From positions 53,431 to 117,430 of the forward strand of contig QHMG01000007.1 of NCBI GenBank assembly GCA_003258725.1: a stretch of DNA of 64,000 nt, written 5' to 3'. Below, in pieces: positions 9,420-18,474 of the stretch. Under the pieces are notes generated by a model, which was given only the letters and a program-made list of their open reading frames with translations, did not search any database and was not told the origin of the DNA. Source of the DNA: Candidatus Melainabacteria bacterium. Its GTDB lineage: Bacteria > Cyanobacteriota > Vampirovibrionia > Gastranaerophilales > Gastranaerophilaceae. Each line of letters opens with the position of its first letter. The first letter of the stretch is position 1. A program made the translations under genes and the position numbers.

Positions 9420-10103
9420 TTATTCTTCTTCATTAACAGCCATTGATACATACGCTATTGTCAACATCATAAATACCAACGCTTGAACGAAAGCTACGAA
9501 AACCTCAAAGAACATAATTGGTAATGGTAAAAAGTATGCAAAAATACCTAACATTACACCAACTAGAACTTCACCTACGAATATGTTACAAAATAAACGA
9601 AGAGCCAAGCTGAACGGTCTTGTAATCATATCCAAAATATCAATTAAGAACATTACAATACCTGGAAAACTAAGTCCATGATAAAAGAAATGTACACCTT
9701 TTTTCTTAATACCAACAGCCAAGTAATAAATCAAAACAATTACTGCCATAGCTGCGGTCATATTAATATCGTTTGTTGGAGATGCCAATTCACCTGATTG
9801 TAAGTGAATTATTCTCATTGGAATTTGTCCCATTAAATTTGCAACAACAATAAACAAGAATAATGATGCTACAATCGGAACATGTTTTCTTCCTTCTGCG
9901 CCAATCATTTGGTCAACCTGCCCCCAGAAAAATCCCATCAGTGTCTCGCAAAAAGCCTGTAACTTAGTAGGAATAACTGATAATTTACGAGTCGCAACAA
10001 ATGCAAAAATTAAAATTGCAGCCATAGCAACCCACATGGTTACGATTGTATCCATATTAAACGACATATTTCCAATATTAGCTATCCAATGTCCTTCACT
10101 CAT
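9420..10103 (-). CDS. atpB: ATP synthase a subunit
   Basis: Membrane stator subunit that provides the two ion half-channels. 227 residues with five to six hydrophobic helices. The essential arginine is in RPFSLALRLFCNIFVGE, and PTNDINMTAAMA is the family's second signature. First gene of the operon; no atpI precedes it, unlike most cyanobacterial clusters. The 100-base gap to the divergent birA gene must hold the operon promoter, but I could not pick a convincing -35/-10 pair. Confidence 0.96.
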   Translation of the reverse strand: MSEGHWIANIGNMSFNMDTIVTMWVAMAAILIFAFVATRKLSVIPTKLQAFCETLMGFFWGQVDQMIGAEGRKHVPIVASLFLFIVVANLMGQIPMRIIHLQSGELASPTNDINMTAAMAVIVLIYYLAVGIKKKGVHFFYHGLSFPGIVMFLIDILDMITRPFSLALRLFCNIFVGEVLVGVMLGIFAYFLPLPIMFFEVFVAFVQALVFMMLTIAYVSMAVNEEE

Positions 10104-10203
10104 ATATCAAATCTTTCATGTTTATTTTTTCCAATAATTACACTAATTGTACAACGACTAAAAAAAAATCGCAAATTTTTCATATTTGTTATAAATTATA
10201 ACT

Positions 10204-10908
10204 ATGATTAAAAAGTACTTAAGTGAAGTAAATTCAACAAACACATACGCCAAAGAACATATTAAAAATATTAAAGATAAGACTGTAATTTACACCTCTC
10301 ACCAAACAGGTGGCAGAGGTCGTTTTAATAGAGTTTGGGTAGATTTAGGCGATGAAAATTTATTTTTATCCTTCGTTTTAAAGCCCAGCAAGGATTTGAA
10401 ACCTGTATATTCAAACCTTACCCAATACACCGCTCTAAAACTTGCAAAAACTTTTGAACAATACGGCGTTTCTCCAAAAATAAAATGGCCAAATGATATT
10501 TTAATCGACGGCAAAAAGATTTCAGGCATTCTAGCAGAAAGCGTAATGAGTGAAGGCATCCTAAAAGGCTTGATTATCGGAGTGGGCTTAAACCTTAACG
10601 CAAATAAAGAAGACTTTGCTCAAATAGACAAAGTCGTTACAGCACTAAATTTAGAAATTAAAAAAGATGTTGATAAAAAAATATTCTTAAATAAGTTCTG
10701 CAAAAACTTTTTTAACGATTATGAAAACTTTTTAGAGCATGGTTTTATTTCAATAAAATCTGAATATGAATACTATGCCAACTTTATTGGGAAAGAAGTT
10801 ACAATAAAGAACTTTTCAACAACATTAAAAGGAATTGCTGAAAAAATCACCGACGAGGGAGCAATTGTCGTTGACGGTCAAGAGTTTTTAACTGGTGACA
10901 TAATTTAA
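10204..10908 (+). CDS. birA: Biotin--[acetyl-CoA-carboxylase] ligase
   Basis: Activates biotin to biotinyl-AMP and attaches it to carboxylase carrier proteins. 234 residues. The nucleotide/biotin loop appears as TGGRGRFNRVW (family GRGRxGRxW), followed by KWPNDILIDGKKISGILAE, the core of the catalytic domain. A short C-terminal SH3-like domain (IGKEVTIKNF...) is present. The N-terminal winged-helix domain of E. coli BirA is absent, so this is the ligase-only class and should not act as a repressor. Divergent from the ATP synthase operon; convergent with the next gene, 7 bases apart. Confidence 0.95.
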   Translation: MIKKYLSEVNSTNTYAKEHIKNIKDKTVIYTSHQTGGRGRFNRVWVDLGDENLFLSFVLKPSKDLKPVYSNLTQYTALKLAKTFEQYGVSPKIKWPNDILIDGKKISGILAESVMSEGILKGLIIGVGLNLNANKEDFAQIDKVVTALNLEIKKDVDKKIFLNKFCKNFFNDYENFLEHGFISIKSEYEYYANFIGKEVTIKNFSTTLKGIAEKITDEGAIVVDGQEFLTGDII

Positions 10909-10915
10909 TAAAAGA

Positions 10916-11590
10916 TTAAAAATCGTGTTGATCGTGAGCTTCTAGGTATTCTCGAACTGTATTCAATGAGGCTTGTACAATACGAGTAATACGAGATGAA
11001 GACAAACCAACTTGTCTTGCAATTTCTTTTACTTGCATATTTCTATAAAAACGATATTCAACGATTGTTCTATCTTTTTGAGGTAAAGTTGCAATCGCCT
11101 CTTTAATCATACGGCTCATTTCACCAATTTCAGCCGCTTCATCAGGCATAGCTTTTGTATCTTTAACAAAATCAAAAGGTGAATCATTGTCAGAATTTGC
11201 CATTGCTAAACTATCAATAGATAAAATAGTTTCGTAAACAGCTTCCCTAACCTTTGATGGTGTTACTTCAATACCGTCATCATTAGTTTCAACGCCTTCT
11301 TCTACATCGCCTTCTTCTTTTTTATGTTTTAAAGAGTACCATTTGTAACGATTTCTTAACTCGTTTCTTATTGCCCAACGAACAGCTGTCCCAATATAAG
11401 CTGAGTTATAGCGTTCCATTTCTTCTTCAGTTTTGTCTTTAATCATAGACTGAACGGCAATAATACCAATGCTAACCAGTTCTTCGTACTCTACCATGTG
11501 CGCAGGAATACGACGATGCTCAACTTTAGCAACTTTTTGAACGATGTCTATGTACTCTTTTAACTTTGTATTATCTTGCATATGCGTCAT
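10916..11590 (-). CDS. Sigma-70 family factor, FliA (sigma-28)-like
   Basis: RNA polymerase sigma factor of 224 residues. Region 2 lies near 25-90 (YEELVSIGIIAVQSM, then AVRWAIRNELRNRY for the -10 contacts). Region 4 is at about 160-215: LPQKDRTIVEYRFYRNMQVKEIARQVGLSSSRI, a helix-turn-helix for the -35 box. Between them is a long acidic linker. The size and lack of region 1 put it in the FliA/SigD/WhiG group. It directly follows flhB on the same strand (33 bases), which supports a flagellar role. No strong ribosome site precedes either Met1 or Met4. A general stress sigma is an alternative. Confidence 0.82.
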   Translation of the reverse strand: MTHMQDNTKLKEYIDIVQKVAKVEHRRIPAHMVEYEELVSIGIIAVQSMIKDKTEEEMERYNSAYIGTAVRWAIRNELRNRYKWYSLKHKKEEGDVEEGVETNDDGIEVTPSKVREAVYETILSIDSLAMANSDNDSPFDFVKDTKAMPDEAAEIGEMSRMIKEAIATLPQKDRTIVEYRFYRNMQVKEIARQVGLSSSRITRIVQASLNTVREYLEAHDQHDF

Positions 11591-11623
11591 TTTTTAAGAT
11601 CTTTTTTAAACCAATTTCACAAA

Positions 11624-12685
11624 TTAATTTGGCTTTTTCTTTAGATTATACACAAAAATTAAAATTTCTGCAATAGCTTTGTATAATTCTGGCGGAATAT
11701 ATTGATTTACATCAACAATTCTGTATAAAGCTCTTGCAACAGGAGGATTATCAATTACTGGAATGTTATGTTCTTCTGCTATTGCAATAATTTTTCGTGC
11801 AATCATTTCTGTTCCTTTAGCTGTTAGAACTGGACATTCCATTTCTTTTTGGTCATATTTTAAAGCACAAGCAACGTGAATTGGATTTCTAACAACAAAA
11901 TCTGACTCTGGAACTGCGTCCATCATACCTTTTTGCAACATTTGCATACGACGTTGACGAAGTGCAGCTTTTACGTTTGGATCACCTTCGGTGTTCTTAT
12001 ATTCATCTTTAATTTCTTTAAATGACATTTTTTGGTCTTTCAAGAACTTCCATTTTGTCATACCATAATCGGCTGCTGAAATAATCAAGAAGGCAAGACA
12101 TGCTTTAAAAATAAATTCTACAATAAGTTTACCGAACTCTATCATAACGGCAAAATTATTATCAATAGAAGCTAAGCGCAAAATATCTGTTAAGTGAGCT
12201 GAATAAACTGACCAGCCGATAAAGCCTAAAATTAATACTTTTAATATGTTTTTAACCAATTCAAACATAGTTTTTACAGACATAATATTTTTGAAATATT
12301 TTGTCGGATTAAGTTTGTCTAATTTCGGCATCAACGGGGCTGTTGCAACCAACGGACCAACTTGAATAAAATCAGCAAGAATAGCCATTAACCAAGCTAA
12401 AAATAGAATTGGTCCAATGATTAGAATTGTTGGTATAAGTGTCATCGTTAAAATATAAGGCAGACCAATTGAATCAATATGCGCATTTGGTATTTGCTCG
12501 TACAGAAGAACAAATAATTGGGTAATTTGTTGCCAAATAAAAGGTGCTAAGCCATTAATAGCAGTAAAAAGAACCAACAGCGAAATAGCTGTTGAAAAGT
12601 CTTTTGATTTTACAACCTGTCCTTCTTTTCTTGCTTGTTCAAGTTTTCTGGGGGTCGCATCAAACTGCTTATCTTCATCACCCAT
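11624..12685 (-). CDS. flhB: Flagellar export switch protein FlhB
   Basis: Inner-membrane component of the flagellar type III export gate that switches substrate specificity from hook to filament. 353 residues: charged N-terminus (DKQFDATPRKLEQARKEGQVVKSKD, the family signature region), four membrane helices (about 30-210), then the cytoplasmic FlhBC domain. The autocleavage site is Asn267-Pro268-Ile269-His270: NPIH rather than the usual NPTH, still with the required Asn-Pro and His. The sigma factor gene lies just downstream. Other flagellar genes are 25 kb away, so the regulon is scattered. Confidence 0.95.
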   Translation of the reverse strand: MGDEDKQFDATPRKLEQARKEGQVVKSKDFSTAISLLVLFTAINGLAPFIWQQITQLFVLLYEQIPNAHIDSIGLPYILTMTLIPTILIIGPILFLAWLMAILADFIQVGPLVATAPLMPKLDKLNPTKYFKNIMSVKTMFELVKNILKVLILGFIGWSVYSAHLTDILRLASIDNNFAVMIEFGKLIVEFIFKACLAFLIISAADYGMTKWKFLKDQKMSFKEIKDEYKNTEGDPNVKAALRQRRMQMLQKGMMDAVPESDFVVRNPIHVACALKYDQKEMECPVLTAKGTEMIARKIIAIAEEHNIPVIDNPPVARALYRIVDVNQYIPPELYKAIAEILIFVYNLKKKPN

Positions 12686-12731
12686 TGCGATACCTTTGTA
12701 ATAGTCTAGACATTAATATAATATAATAAAA

Positions 12732-12767
12732 ATAATAAACCCTCCAATTTTTTGGAGAGTTTATTAA
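12732..12767 (-). terminator. Terminator of deoC
   Basis: Hairpin with a TTTT loop (12748-12751). The inner 6-bp stem is CTCCAA/TTGGAG, extended after one mismatch by an AT-rich outer stem (12733-12740 with 12759-12766). It lies between the deoC stop and flhB start, on the minus strand. Confidence 0.75.
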
Positions 12768-12795
12768 GAAAATTGTTCAAATTAAAACTGCTAAC

Positions 12796-13446
12796 TTAAG
12801 AAACAATTTTAATACCAGAGCTTGTACCGATACGAGTTGCACCAGCTTCAATTACAGCCATAGCGTCTTCTTTAGAACGAACACCACCTGATGCTTTAAC
12901 TTCCATTCCATGAGGAGCTACGATATCGTGCATAATTTTAACGTCTTCAGGTTTAGCACCTACACCACCTTTAACAAAGCCTGTTGAAGTTTTAACTAAG
13001 TCAGCTTTAGCTTCAACGCATAATTCACACGCTTTAGCAATTTCTTCTTTTGTCAACAAGTCTGTTTCTAAGATAACTTTTAAGTTGTGGCTACCACAAG
13101 CTGCTTTAACAGTCTTAACGTCATTTACGATATAATCATAATCTTTATTTTTCATAGCTGAAACATTCATAACCATGTCAATTTCATCTGCCCCTTGTTC
13201 AATTGCAGTTTTTGCTTCAAATGCAGTAACATTTGAATCGCTTGCGCCTAAAGGGAAACCAACTACGGTAACGATTTTTACACCAGAACCTTCTAAGTTT
13301 TCTTTAGCTAATTTTACATAAGCTGGATTTACACAAACACCCAAGAATTTGTGTTCTTTTGCTTCTTTGAATAATTGTAAAAATTGTTCCTTAGTTGCAT
13401 CTTGTTTTAATAATGTGTGTTCGATGTACTCGTTTAATGGTTTCAT
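12796..13446 (-). CDS. deoC: Deoxyribose-phosphate aldolase
   Basis: Splits 2-deoxyribose 5-phosphate into acetaldehyde and glyceraldehyde 3-phosphate. 216 residues, a TIM-barrel class I aldolase. The Schiff-base lysine lies in ADLVKTSTGFVKGG and the second catalytic lysine in GMEVKASGGVRS. N-terminal IEHTLLKQDATKEQF and CVNPAYVKLAKENL are also typical. Product of the step after DeoB, whose gene end is at the left edge of the window. AGGAAGGAT precedes the ATG. Confidence 0.97.
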   Translation of the reverse strand: MKPLNEYIEHTLLKQDATKEQFLQLFKEAKEHKFLGVCVNPAYVKLAKENLEGSGVKIVTVVGFPLGASDSNVTAFEAKTAIEQGADEIDMVMNVSAMKNKDYDYIVNDVKTVKAACGSHNLKVILETDLLTKEEIAKACELCVEAKADLVKTSTGFVKGGVGAKPEDVKIMHDIVAPHGMEVKASGGVRSKEDAMAVIEAGATRIGTSSGIKIVS

Positions 13447-13588
13447 TTATAATCCTTCCTTTCAAATAAACACTTACCATACAATAATACAATAAACATA
13501 AATATAATAAACTAATGTTACGAAAACTTATTAGAAATACTCTAAATCGCTTGTCATGTGCTAAAATTACATCAAAGGATATTAAGTC

Positions 13589-15865
13589 ATGTTTAAATTA
13601 TTTGATAAAAAAGTGGAAGTTAGAAAAGATGAATTTCTAAACGAAGTTTATGCAAAATTAAAGGAATACACTCACTTTAACGAGCTTACAGAGGATAGAA
13701 AAAAACAATTACGTTCAATTGTAGAAAAGTATGGATATTTAAATTATCCTCATTTAAAGGCTTTAGAAGAACTTTCTGCGGCAGAAACTCTTTGTGCGTT
13801 AGAAGTTAAATGGGAAAATAATGGAATTTTCAAAGATGGAAAATTTTGTTTTGAAAATAACCAAGTTAGTCCTCTTGCAAGAAATAATATTAAAAACGCT
13901 GATTGGCTGAAAAAAGAAGGGCACGACATTAAATTAATTAACCTTGCAGCACTTGGTAATGGCAACTACTCTGAAACTCCAGGTAAATTCTTTGATTGGG
14001 TAAAACAAATTTTAATTTTACCAACAGGTAATTTAAAACGTAATATCTTTAATACAACTGTTTACTTAATACCTTTTCAACCTCGTGATTTTGGTTGTGC
14101 ATACTTACCTACAAGTAGCGACGTTAGTCCAAATTTAAACGATGAAAACATTGAAAAAACATTAAACTATAATGTTAAAGAACAAGTTCAATTATTTATT
14201 GAATTTGCTCAACTTGCTGGACACCCAGTAATTTATGATGTATTACCTCAAGCAGGCAGGTTTGAAAAAGTTGTACTAGCAAACCCTCAAGTTGCACGCT
14301 GGTACAATATTAACGAACTTATTCAAAAAATTTGTGTAAAAGTTGATGAATTAGAGTTAAAAGGTGAATATTCAAAAGAAGACATCAACATCGCAAAAGA
14401 TTTATACAAGCAAATTTTAAAAAGTGGTGCTGGCGAAATTAGCACTACATACAAAGAAATTTGTGACCAAATTAATGAAGAATTAGTTGAATTTAGAAAA
14501 CAAATTTCTAACGAAATGTCAGAAAAAAAATCTCAAGAAAAACTTGTAAAACAGGTAAAAGAGATTGTTGCAAATACATTAAAAGTAAAACCTACAAAAC
14601 ATCTTGAAGAACAAGATATTACAGACAGCGGCGTTGTAATTAACGCTCTAACATCTGCGGGCTTATGGACAATATGCGGTGGTGCTTGGTGTTCAGCAGG
14701 CGTTCCTGTATTCTATAAAATGAGCGAATGTGGCGGATATCCAATCTTTAAACACTATGATGTTGACGGAAAAGACGTAACATCTTTGGCAAACCTAGAT
14801 TGCCAAACTCCATATTATTTTGTTTATTTAGAAAATGGTAAATTTAACAAACCTGTAATAGATTTTTATATAAAACATCTTGAACAATTCCAAGCTGAAT
14901 ACGGATTTGACGGCTTTAGAGTTGACCACGTAGACCATGTTGTAGACAAAGTTTCTGCTACAAATGGTGTCCCAATTAGTTACAGAGCGCCTTCTCACGT
15001 TTTAGGAGAATTAAACAAACACATGAAGGCTAAAATTCCTTATTTTGCAACACTTGCAGAATATATGCTTTGGGATAAATACTACAAGGAATACCACGAA
15101 GATATGCATTTTGACGTTCTTTGGGGGAACGATATTCCTTGCCAATCAGAAAAAACACCTGAAACAATTACTGAAGATAATCAAGAATTAACAAACTATA
15201 ACGTAGGTTTAAAAAGCAAAAATTACGTATCTGTTTTAAAAACTTACAACAACCAAGACGGAGAATTTCCAGTATTTGATAGATATCCAACTCAATTAGG
15301 CGAAAATGGAGCTATCTTCAAATGGTTCAAATATAAATTTTTATCTGGCGGTAAGTTTGCAAACAGACCTGTACTATACGTTGATGGAGATGAATCGTTT
15401 ACTCAAAAGGAAGTCGAAAAAACTGTCGGTAACGAAATTTCAATGAAAAGAAATAAAAATTACCACTTCTTTAACCGATTTGATTCTGTAAACAGACTTG
15501 CAAAAAGTTTTGAAGTTGTTACAGAAGGTGAAGCCCAAATCATTTTACAAGAAGATGACGGCTTTGTTGCATGGTTAATTACAAAAGAAACCTTAAAAAA
15601 TGCGTTATTAATCGTTGCAAACTACAAAGCACCAACTGAAAAATTCAACGAAACTGACGAAAATGGAAATCAAATTACTGTAGAAAAGAAAGGCGAAGAC
15701 ATTTTTGACAAATCAATCACACTTCCTGCTGACTACACAGTAACTTGCGAACATCAATTCAACGGTGAAGACTTTGAAAAACAAGATTGTAAAGTTGAAG
15801 ATAACACTTTACATTTTGATAAGTTATACCCAAGTCAATTCAAAATATTTGAACTTCAACGATAA
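13589..15865 (+). CDS. Divergent alpha-amylase-family (GH13-like) protein
   Basis: 758 residues, no signal peptide. The middle carries the GH13 landmarks: GHPVIYDVLPQAGRF (region I-like), GFDGFRVDHVDHV (region II, putative nucleophile Asp446) and TLAEYMLWD (region III, putative acid/base Glu491). Region IV is unusual: MHFDVLWGNDIP near Asn514-Asp515 instead of the usual NHD. The N-terminal 180 residues and the insertion at about 240-350 (charged, helical) are unfamiliar. A beta-rich C-terminal domain (about 660-758) fits the family. Probably acts on intracellular alpha-glucan, but substrate and even activity are uncertain. It ends two bases before a convergent gene. Confidence 0.75.
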   Translation: MFKLFDKKVEVRKDEFLNEVYAKLKEYTHFNELTEDRKKQLRSIVEKYGYLNYPHLKALEELSAAETLCALEVKWENNGIFKDGKFCFENNQVSPLARNNIKNADWLKKEGHDIKLINLAALGNGNYSETPGKFFDWVKQILILPTGNLKRNIFNTTVYLIPFQPRDFGCAYLPTSSDVSPNLNDENIEKTLNYNVKEQVQLFIEFAQLAGHPVIYDVLPQAGRFEKVVLANPQVARWYNINELIQKICVKVDELELKGEYSKEDINIAKDLYKQILKSGAGEISTTYKEICDQINEELVEFRKQISNEMSEKKSQEKLVKQVKEIVANTLKVKPTKHLEEQDITDSGVVINALTSAGLWTICGGAWCSAGVPVFYKMSECGGYPIFKHYDVDGKDVTSLANLDCQTPYYFVYLENGKFNKPVIDFYIKHLEQFQAEYGFDGFRVDHVDHVVDKVSATNGVPISYRAPSHVLGELNKHMKAKIPYFATLAEYMLWDKYYKEYHEDMHFDVLWGNDIPCQSEKTPETITEDNQELTNYNVGLKSKNYVSVLKTYNNQDGEFPVFDRYPTQLGENGAIFKWFKYKFLSGGKFANRPVLYVDGDESFTQKEVEKTVGNEISMKRNKNYHFFNRFDSVNRLAKSFEVVTEGEAQIILQEDDGFVAWLITKETLKNALLIVANYKAPTEKFNETDENGNQITVEKKGEDIFDKSITLPADYTVTCEHQFNGEDFEKQDCKVEDNTLHFDKLYPSQFKIFELQR

Positions 15866-15867
15866 AA

Positions 15868-16656
15868 TTAAGCGTTCATTGGATTTGTTACAAGGCTGAA
15901 GCGTCTTTCTTTTGGACGTGAATTTTTCAGTTTAAACAATCTATTTTCAACAAACGGAGTATGTGAAGACTCAGGTTTTTGCTCAATGAATTTTTTATAA
16001 TATCTCATAGCATCAACCGAGCGCTTTAGTTTGTCAAAACAAATACCAATACCCAACAACGCTTTTGCATAAGTTGGTTTTACTTTTAAAATATTATTAA
16101 ATACTGTACTTGCATCTTTATATTGGTCTAAACTCATTAGTAATGCTGCTTTATGCTTATATGCCTTTAAGAAGTCTGGTGCAACTTCAATAATTCTTTG
16201 ATAAATCATCAAAGCCATTTCTTGTTCGCCAACAAGTTCATGAGCAAGTGCCAACTGGACTTGAGCGTTTAAGTTTTCCGGATTTAATTGAATTGATTTA
16301 ATCAAACACTTGATTGCAGGACAAGGTGTACCATTTAATAAGTGGCAAATACCCAATTCATAATAAATAGAAAAGTCATCTTGTACGCAAGACAACGCCT
16401 TTTCTAAAGTTTCAATAGCTTTATCATAGTTTTTTAAGGCTTTATAAGACAATGCCAAGCCATAATAAGCGTCAGCATTATCACGCTTATTAAAAATTGA
16501 GCGTAAATATTTAGGAATAGATTCTTGAAACATATTTGCTAATCTTAAAGCATCAGCTTTAACACATAATTTATATGCTTCATCTTCATTCATTGTTGTA
16601 ACTGTTATTTCAGCTACATTATCTTTTTCTATATTGTTATTAATAGTAATTCCCAC
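15868..16656 (-). CDS. Tetratricopeptide-repeat protein
   Basis: 262 residues, almost wholly TPR units from about residue 25 to 235 (for example ADAYYGLALSYKALKNYDKAIETLEKAL and NAQVQLALAHELVGEQEMALMIYQRII). No signal peptide, membrane helix or enzymatic domain. TPR arrays bind other proteins; nothing here names the partner. It has a short basic tail (NSRPKERRFSLVTN). Convergent with the GH13-like gene (2 bases apart), so neither has a conventional terminator. Confidence 0.85.
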   Translation of the reverse strand: MGITINNNIEKDNVAEITVTTMNEDEAYKLCVKADALRLANMFQESIPKYLRSIFNKRDNADAYYGLALSYKALKNYDKAIETLEKALSCVQDDFSIYYELGICHLLNGTPCPAIKCLIKSIQLNPENLNAQVQLALAHELVGEQEMALMIYQRIIEVAPDFLKAYKHKAALLMSLDQYKDASTVFNNILKVKPTYAKALLGIGICFDKLKRSVDAMRYYKKFIEQKPESSHTPFVENRLFKLKNSRPKERRFSLVTNPMNA

Positions 16657-16777
16657 TAATCCATTCCCTTCTGTGTGTCTCTATTGTATATATTTTTTAG
16701 CATGCTAGTAACAACCAAAAGGTGTATTTTTATATAGACCATTGGATTTATCATTATGTATGTGTTATAAATTTGAT

Positions 16778-17590
16778 ATGAAAAGATTGTTGTTGATATG
16801 TGTATTAATGTTGTTTTGCGTGCCAGCTTTCTCAGCAGAAGCTGTTAATTTAGGTAAGGTGGAAAAACAACAAGTTACAATAAAAGAACCTGTAAAAAAA
16901 TTAAAGGGTTCTTTGCTTATCAATGATAAACAACTTATTGAAGATCTAATTGAACTTCAAAAAAAGAAGGATATGGAAGACATTGAAAACCTTTGGAAAG
17001 GCACAGTCGAAAACAATCAAGTTATCGCATTTGCACTAAAAAAACTTGCCACTCCTGAAAGTCAACGAAGAATCCATTCCTCATTAATGTCAAAAACTCT
17101 TTCTGCAATTGTTAGTGGAGCGTCATTTGCGCCATCATTTGCAGGTGCAAACTATTACACACAAACTGCATCTTTTGCCGCAGGTAAATTAGCTCAAAAC
17201 TTATTAAATAGAAAAAATATACCTCAAGAAGTTCCTCTTACAGATACCGAATTGATTGAACTTGCGGGATTAGTTGAAAACTTACAGGACAAAATTATTG
17301 ACGCTTATTACAACTACAAGAACTCTTTATCACTTTTAAAAGAAACCCGTGCAAGATTACTTTTATATAACAAAAATTATACTCAAGCGCTTGACAAAGG
17401 CGACATTTTAGATATTACAGTATCGTCAACAATGTATGACAACATGGTTTTACAGGAGTACAAAACAGAACAAGCGGCAAAAAAATATCACCTAGAATTA
17501 CAACGTCTAGCTGGTAAAAAAGCCGTAGATAACTTGAATATGTACCAATTTAACGTAAATTCGACTATTTATAAAGGAGGATTAAAATAA
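16778..17590 (+). CDS. Secreted helical protein, paralogue A
   Basis: I do not recognise a named family. 270 residues, starting with a clear Sec signal peptide (MKRLLLICVLMLFCVPAFSA, cleavage before EA). An upstream in-frame TTG at 16742 would bury the signal, so the ATG at 16778 is preferred. The mature part has an IENLWKGTVENNQVIAFAL block, a short hydrophobic glycine/alanine stretch (about 112-145), then a long amphipathic helical region (LQDKIIDAYYNYKNSL to the C-terminus) reminiscent of the periplasmic helices of TolC-like proteins, but too short for a full outer-membrane channel. It is paralogous to the next gene and overlaps it by one base. Confidence 0.8.
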   Translation: MKRLLLICVLMLFCVPAFSAEAVNLGKVEKQQVTIKEPVKKLKGSLLINDKQLIEDLIELQKKKDMEDIENLWKGTVENNQVIAFALKKLATPESQRRIHSSLMSKTLSAIVSGASFAPSFAGANYYTQTASFAAGKLAQNLLNRKNIPQEVPLTDTELIELAGLVENLQDKIIDAYYNYKNSLSLLKETRARLLLYNKNYTQALDKGDILDITVSSTMYDNMVLQEYKTEQAAKKYHLELQRLAGKKAVDNLNMYQFNVNSTIYKGGLK

Positions 17591-18462
17591 TGAAAAAACT
17601 TGTTTTAATCTTAGCCTTGTTAATCATTTCATTCCCTGCAATGGCTGAAACTACCCTTGAGGATTTAAAAGACTCAAAACCCCACGCATACAGGGTTGGA
17701 ACAACTGATGATATAGAAATTGAATATAAAATAAAAGATGCAATTAATACTAAAAATGTTAAAAATGCTGACAAACAAACCAATTTAGAAGGTCTAACTT
17801 ATGCAGATTTGAGCATTAAAAAGATTTCAAGAGAAATCTCTAAAGAACTAGAAATTGACAACGCTGAGATGATGGGTGACCTTTCGATGTTATGGCAAGG
17901 CGCTGCGACAAAGAGCGATACCATAAAATTTGCAATCTACAAATTGTCAAATCCAGATGCTGATAAACCGAACGACAAATCCGTAAAAAAAGTTTTGTCA
18001 ACAATTGCAAGTATGTCAACTCTTGTAGGGGCTGGTTCAGGTAATCCACTTTTAGCGACAGGCTCATTTTTTACAGGTTCGATGCTTAGCATTATGGGAC
18101 AAGACACAAAAGCGATGAACTACAAATATTCAAAAGTAAACGATGCTGACATGATTATTTTGGTTCGTAAAATTGATGACTTGCAACAAAATATCGTAAA
18201 CAAATATTATGACTATATGACAGCTCGACAAGTTCTAAAAAGAACTACCAAAATGGTTAATGAGCGTCACAACAATTATAAACTAGCGCAAAACGGCAAA
18301 CGTGAACTTGTAATTATTGCTGATGCTTATTACAGAGACTCACTTGATATGCAGATGAAAGCAAGAAATGAATATTTTTCAAAACGTGCAGCATTAGAAG
18401 AACTTGTTGGAACTGATGTATTTAACCAATTTGAACAAGTGGTAAATAATAGAGAAAAGTAA
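17590..18462 (+). CDS. Secreted helical protein, paralogue B
   Basis: 290 residues with a Sec signal peptide (MKKLVLILALLIISFPAMA, cleaved before ET). It shares the layout of the preceding gene: a DLSMLWQGAATKSDTIKFAIYKL block matching the IENLWKG block of paralogue A, a small-residue hydrophobic segment (about 140-175), then a helical segment beginning IDDLQQNIVNKYYDYMTAR that parallels LQDKIIDAYYNYKNS. Start codon overlaps the previous stop (TAATG) after a GGAGGA ribosome site, so the two are translated together and probably form a pair or complex in the periplasm. Function unknown. Confidence 0.82.
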   Translation: MKKLVLILALLIISFPAMAETTLEDLKDSKPHAYRVGTTDDIEIEYKIKDAINTKNVKNADKQTNLEGLTYADLSIKKISREISKELEIDNAEMMGDLSMLWQGAATKSDTIKFAIYKLSNPDADKPNDKSVKKVLSTIASMSTLVGAGSGNPLLATGSFFTGSMLSIMGQDTKAMNYKYSKVNDADMIILVRKIDDLQQNIVNKYYDYMTARQVLKRTTKMVNERHNNYKLAQNGKRELVIIADAYYRDSLDMQMKARNEYFSKRAALEELVGTDVFNQFEQVVNNREK

Positions 18463-18474
18463 ATCTATTCAATA

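Noticed and set aside
5110..10103. Loss of ATP synthase beta and epsilon
   Set aside because: In cyanobacteria these two genes are in a separate operon, so their absence here is normal for the lineage.
16742..16777. Upstream TTG start of secreted protein A
   Set aside because: It would put 12 residues in front of a clear signal peptide and has no ribosome site.
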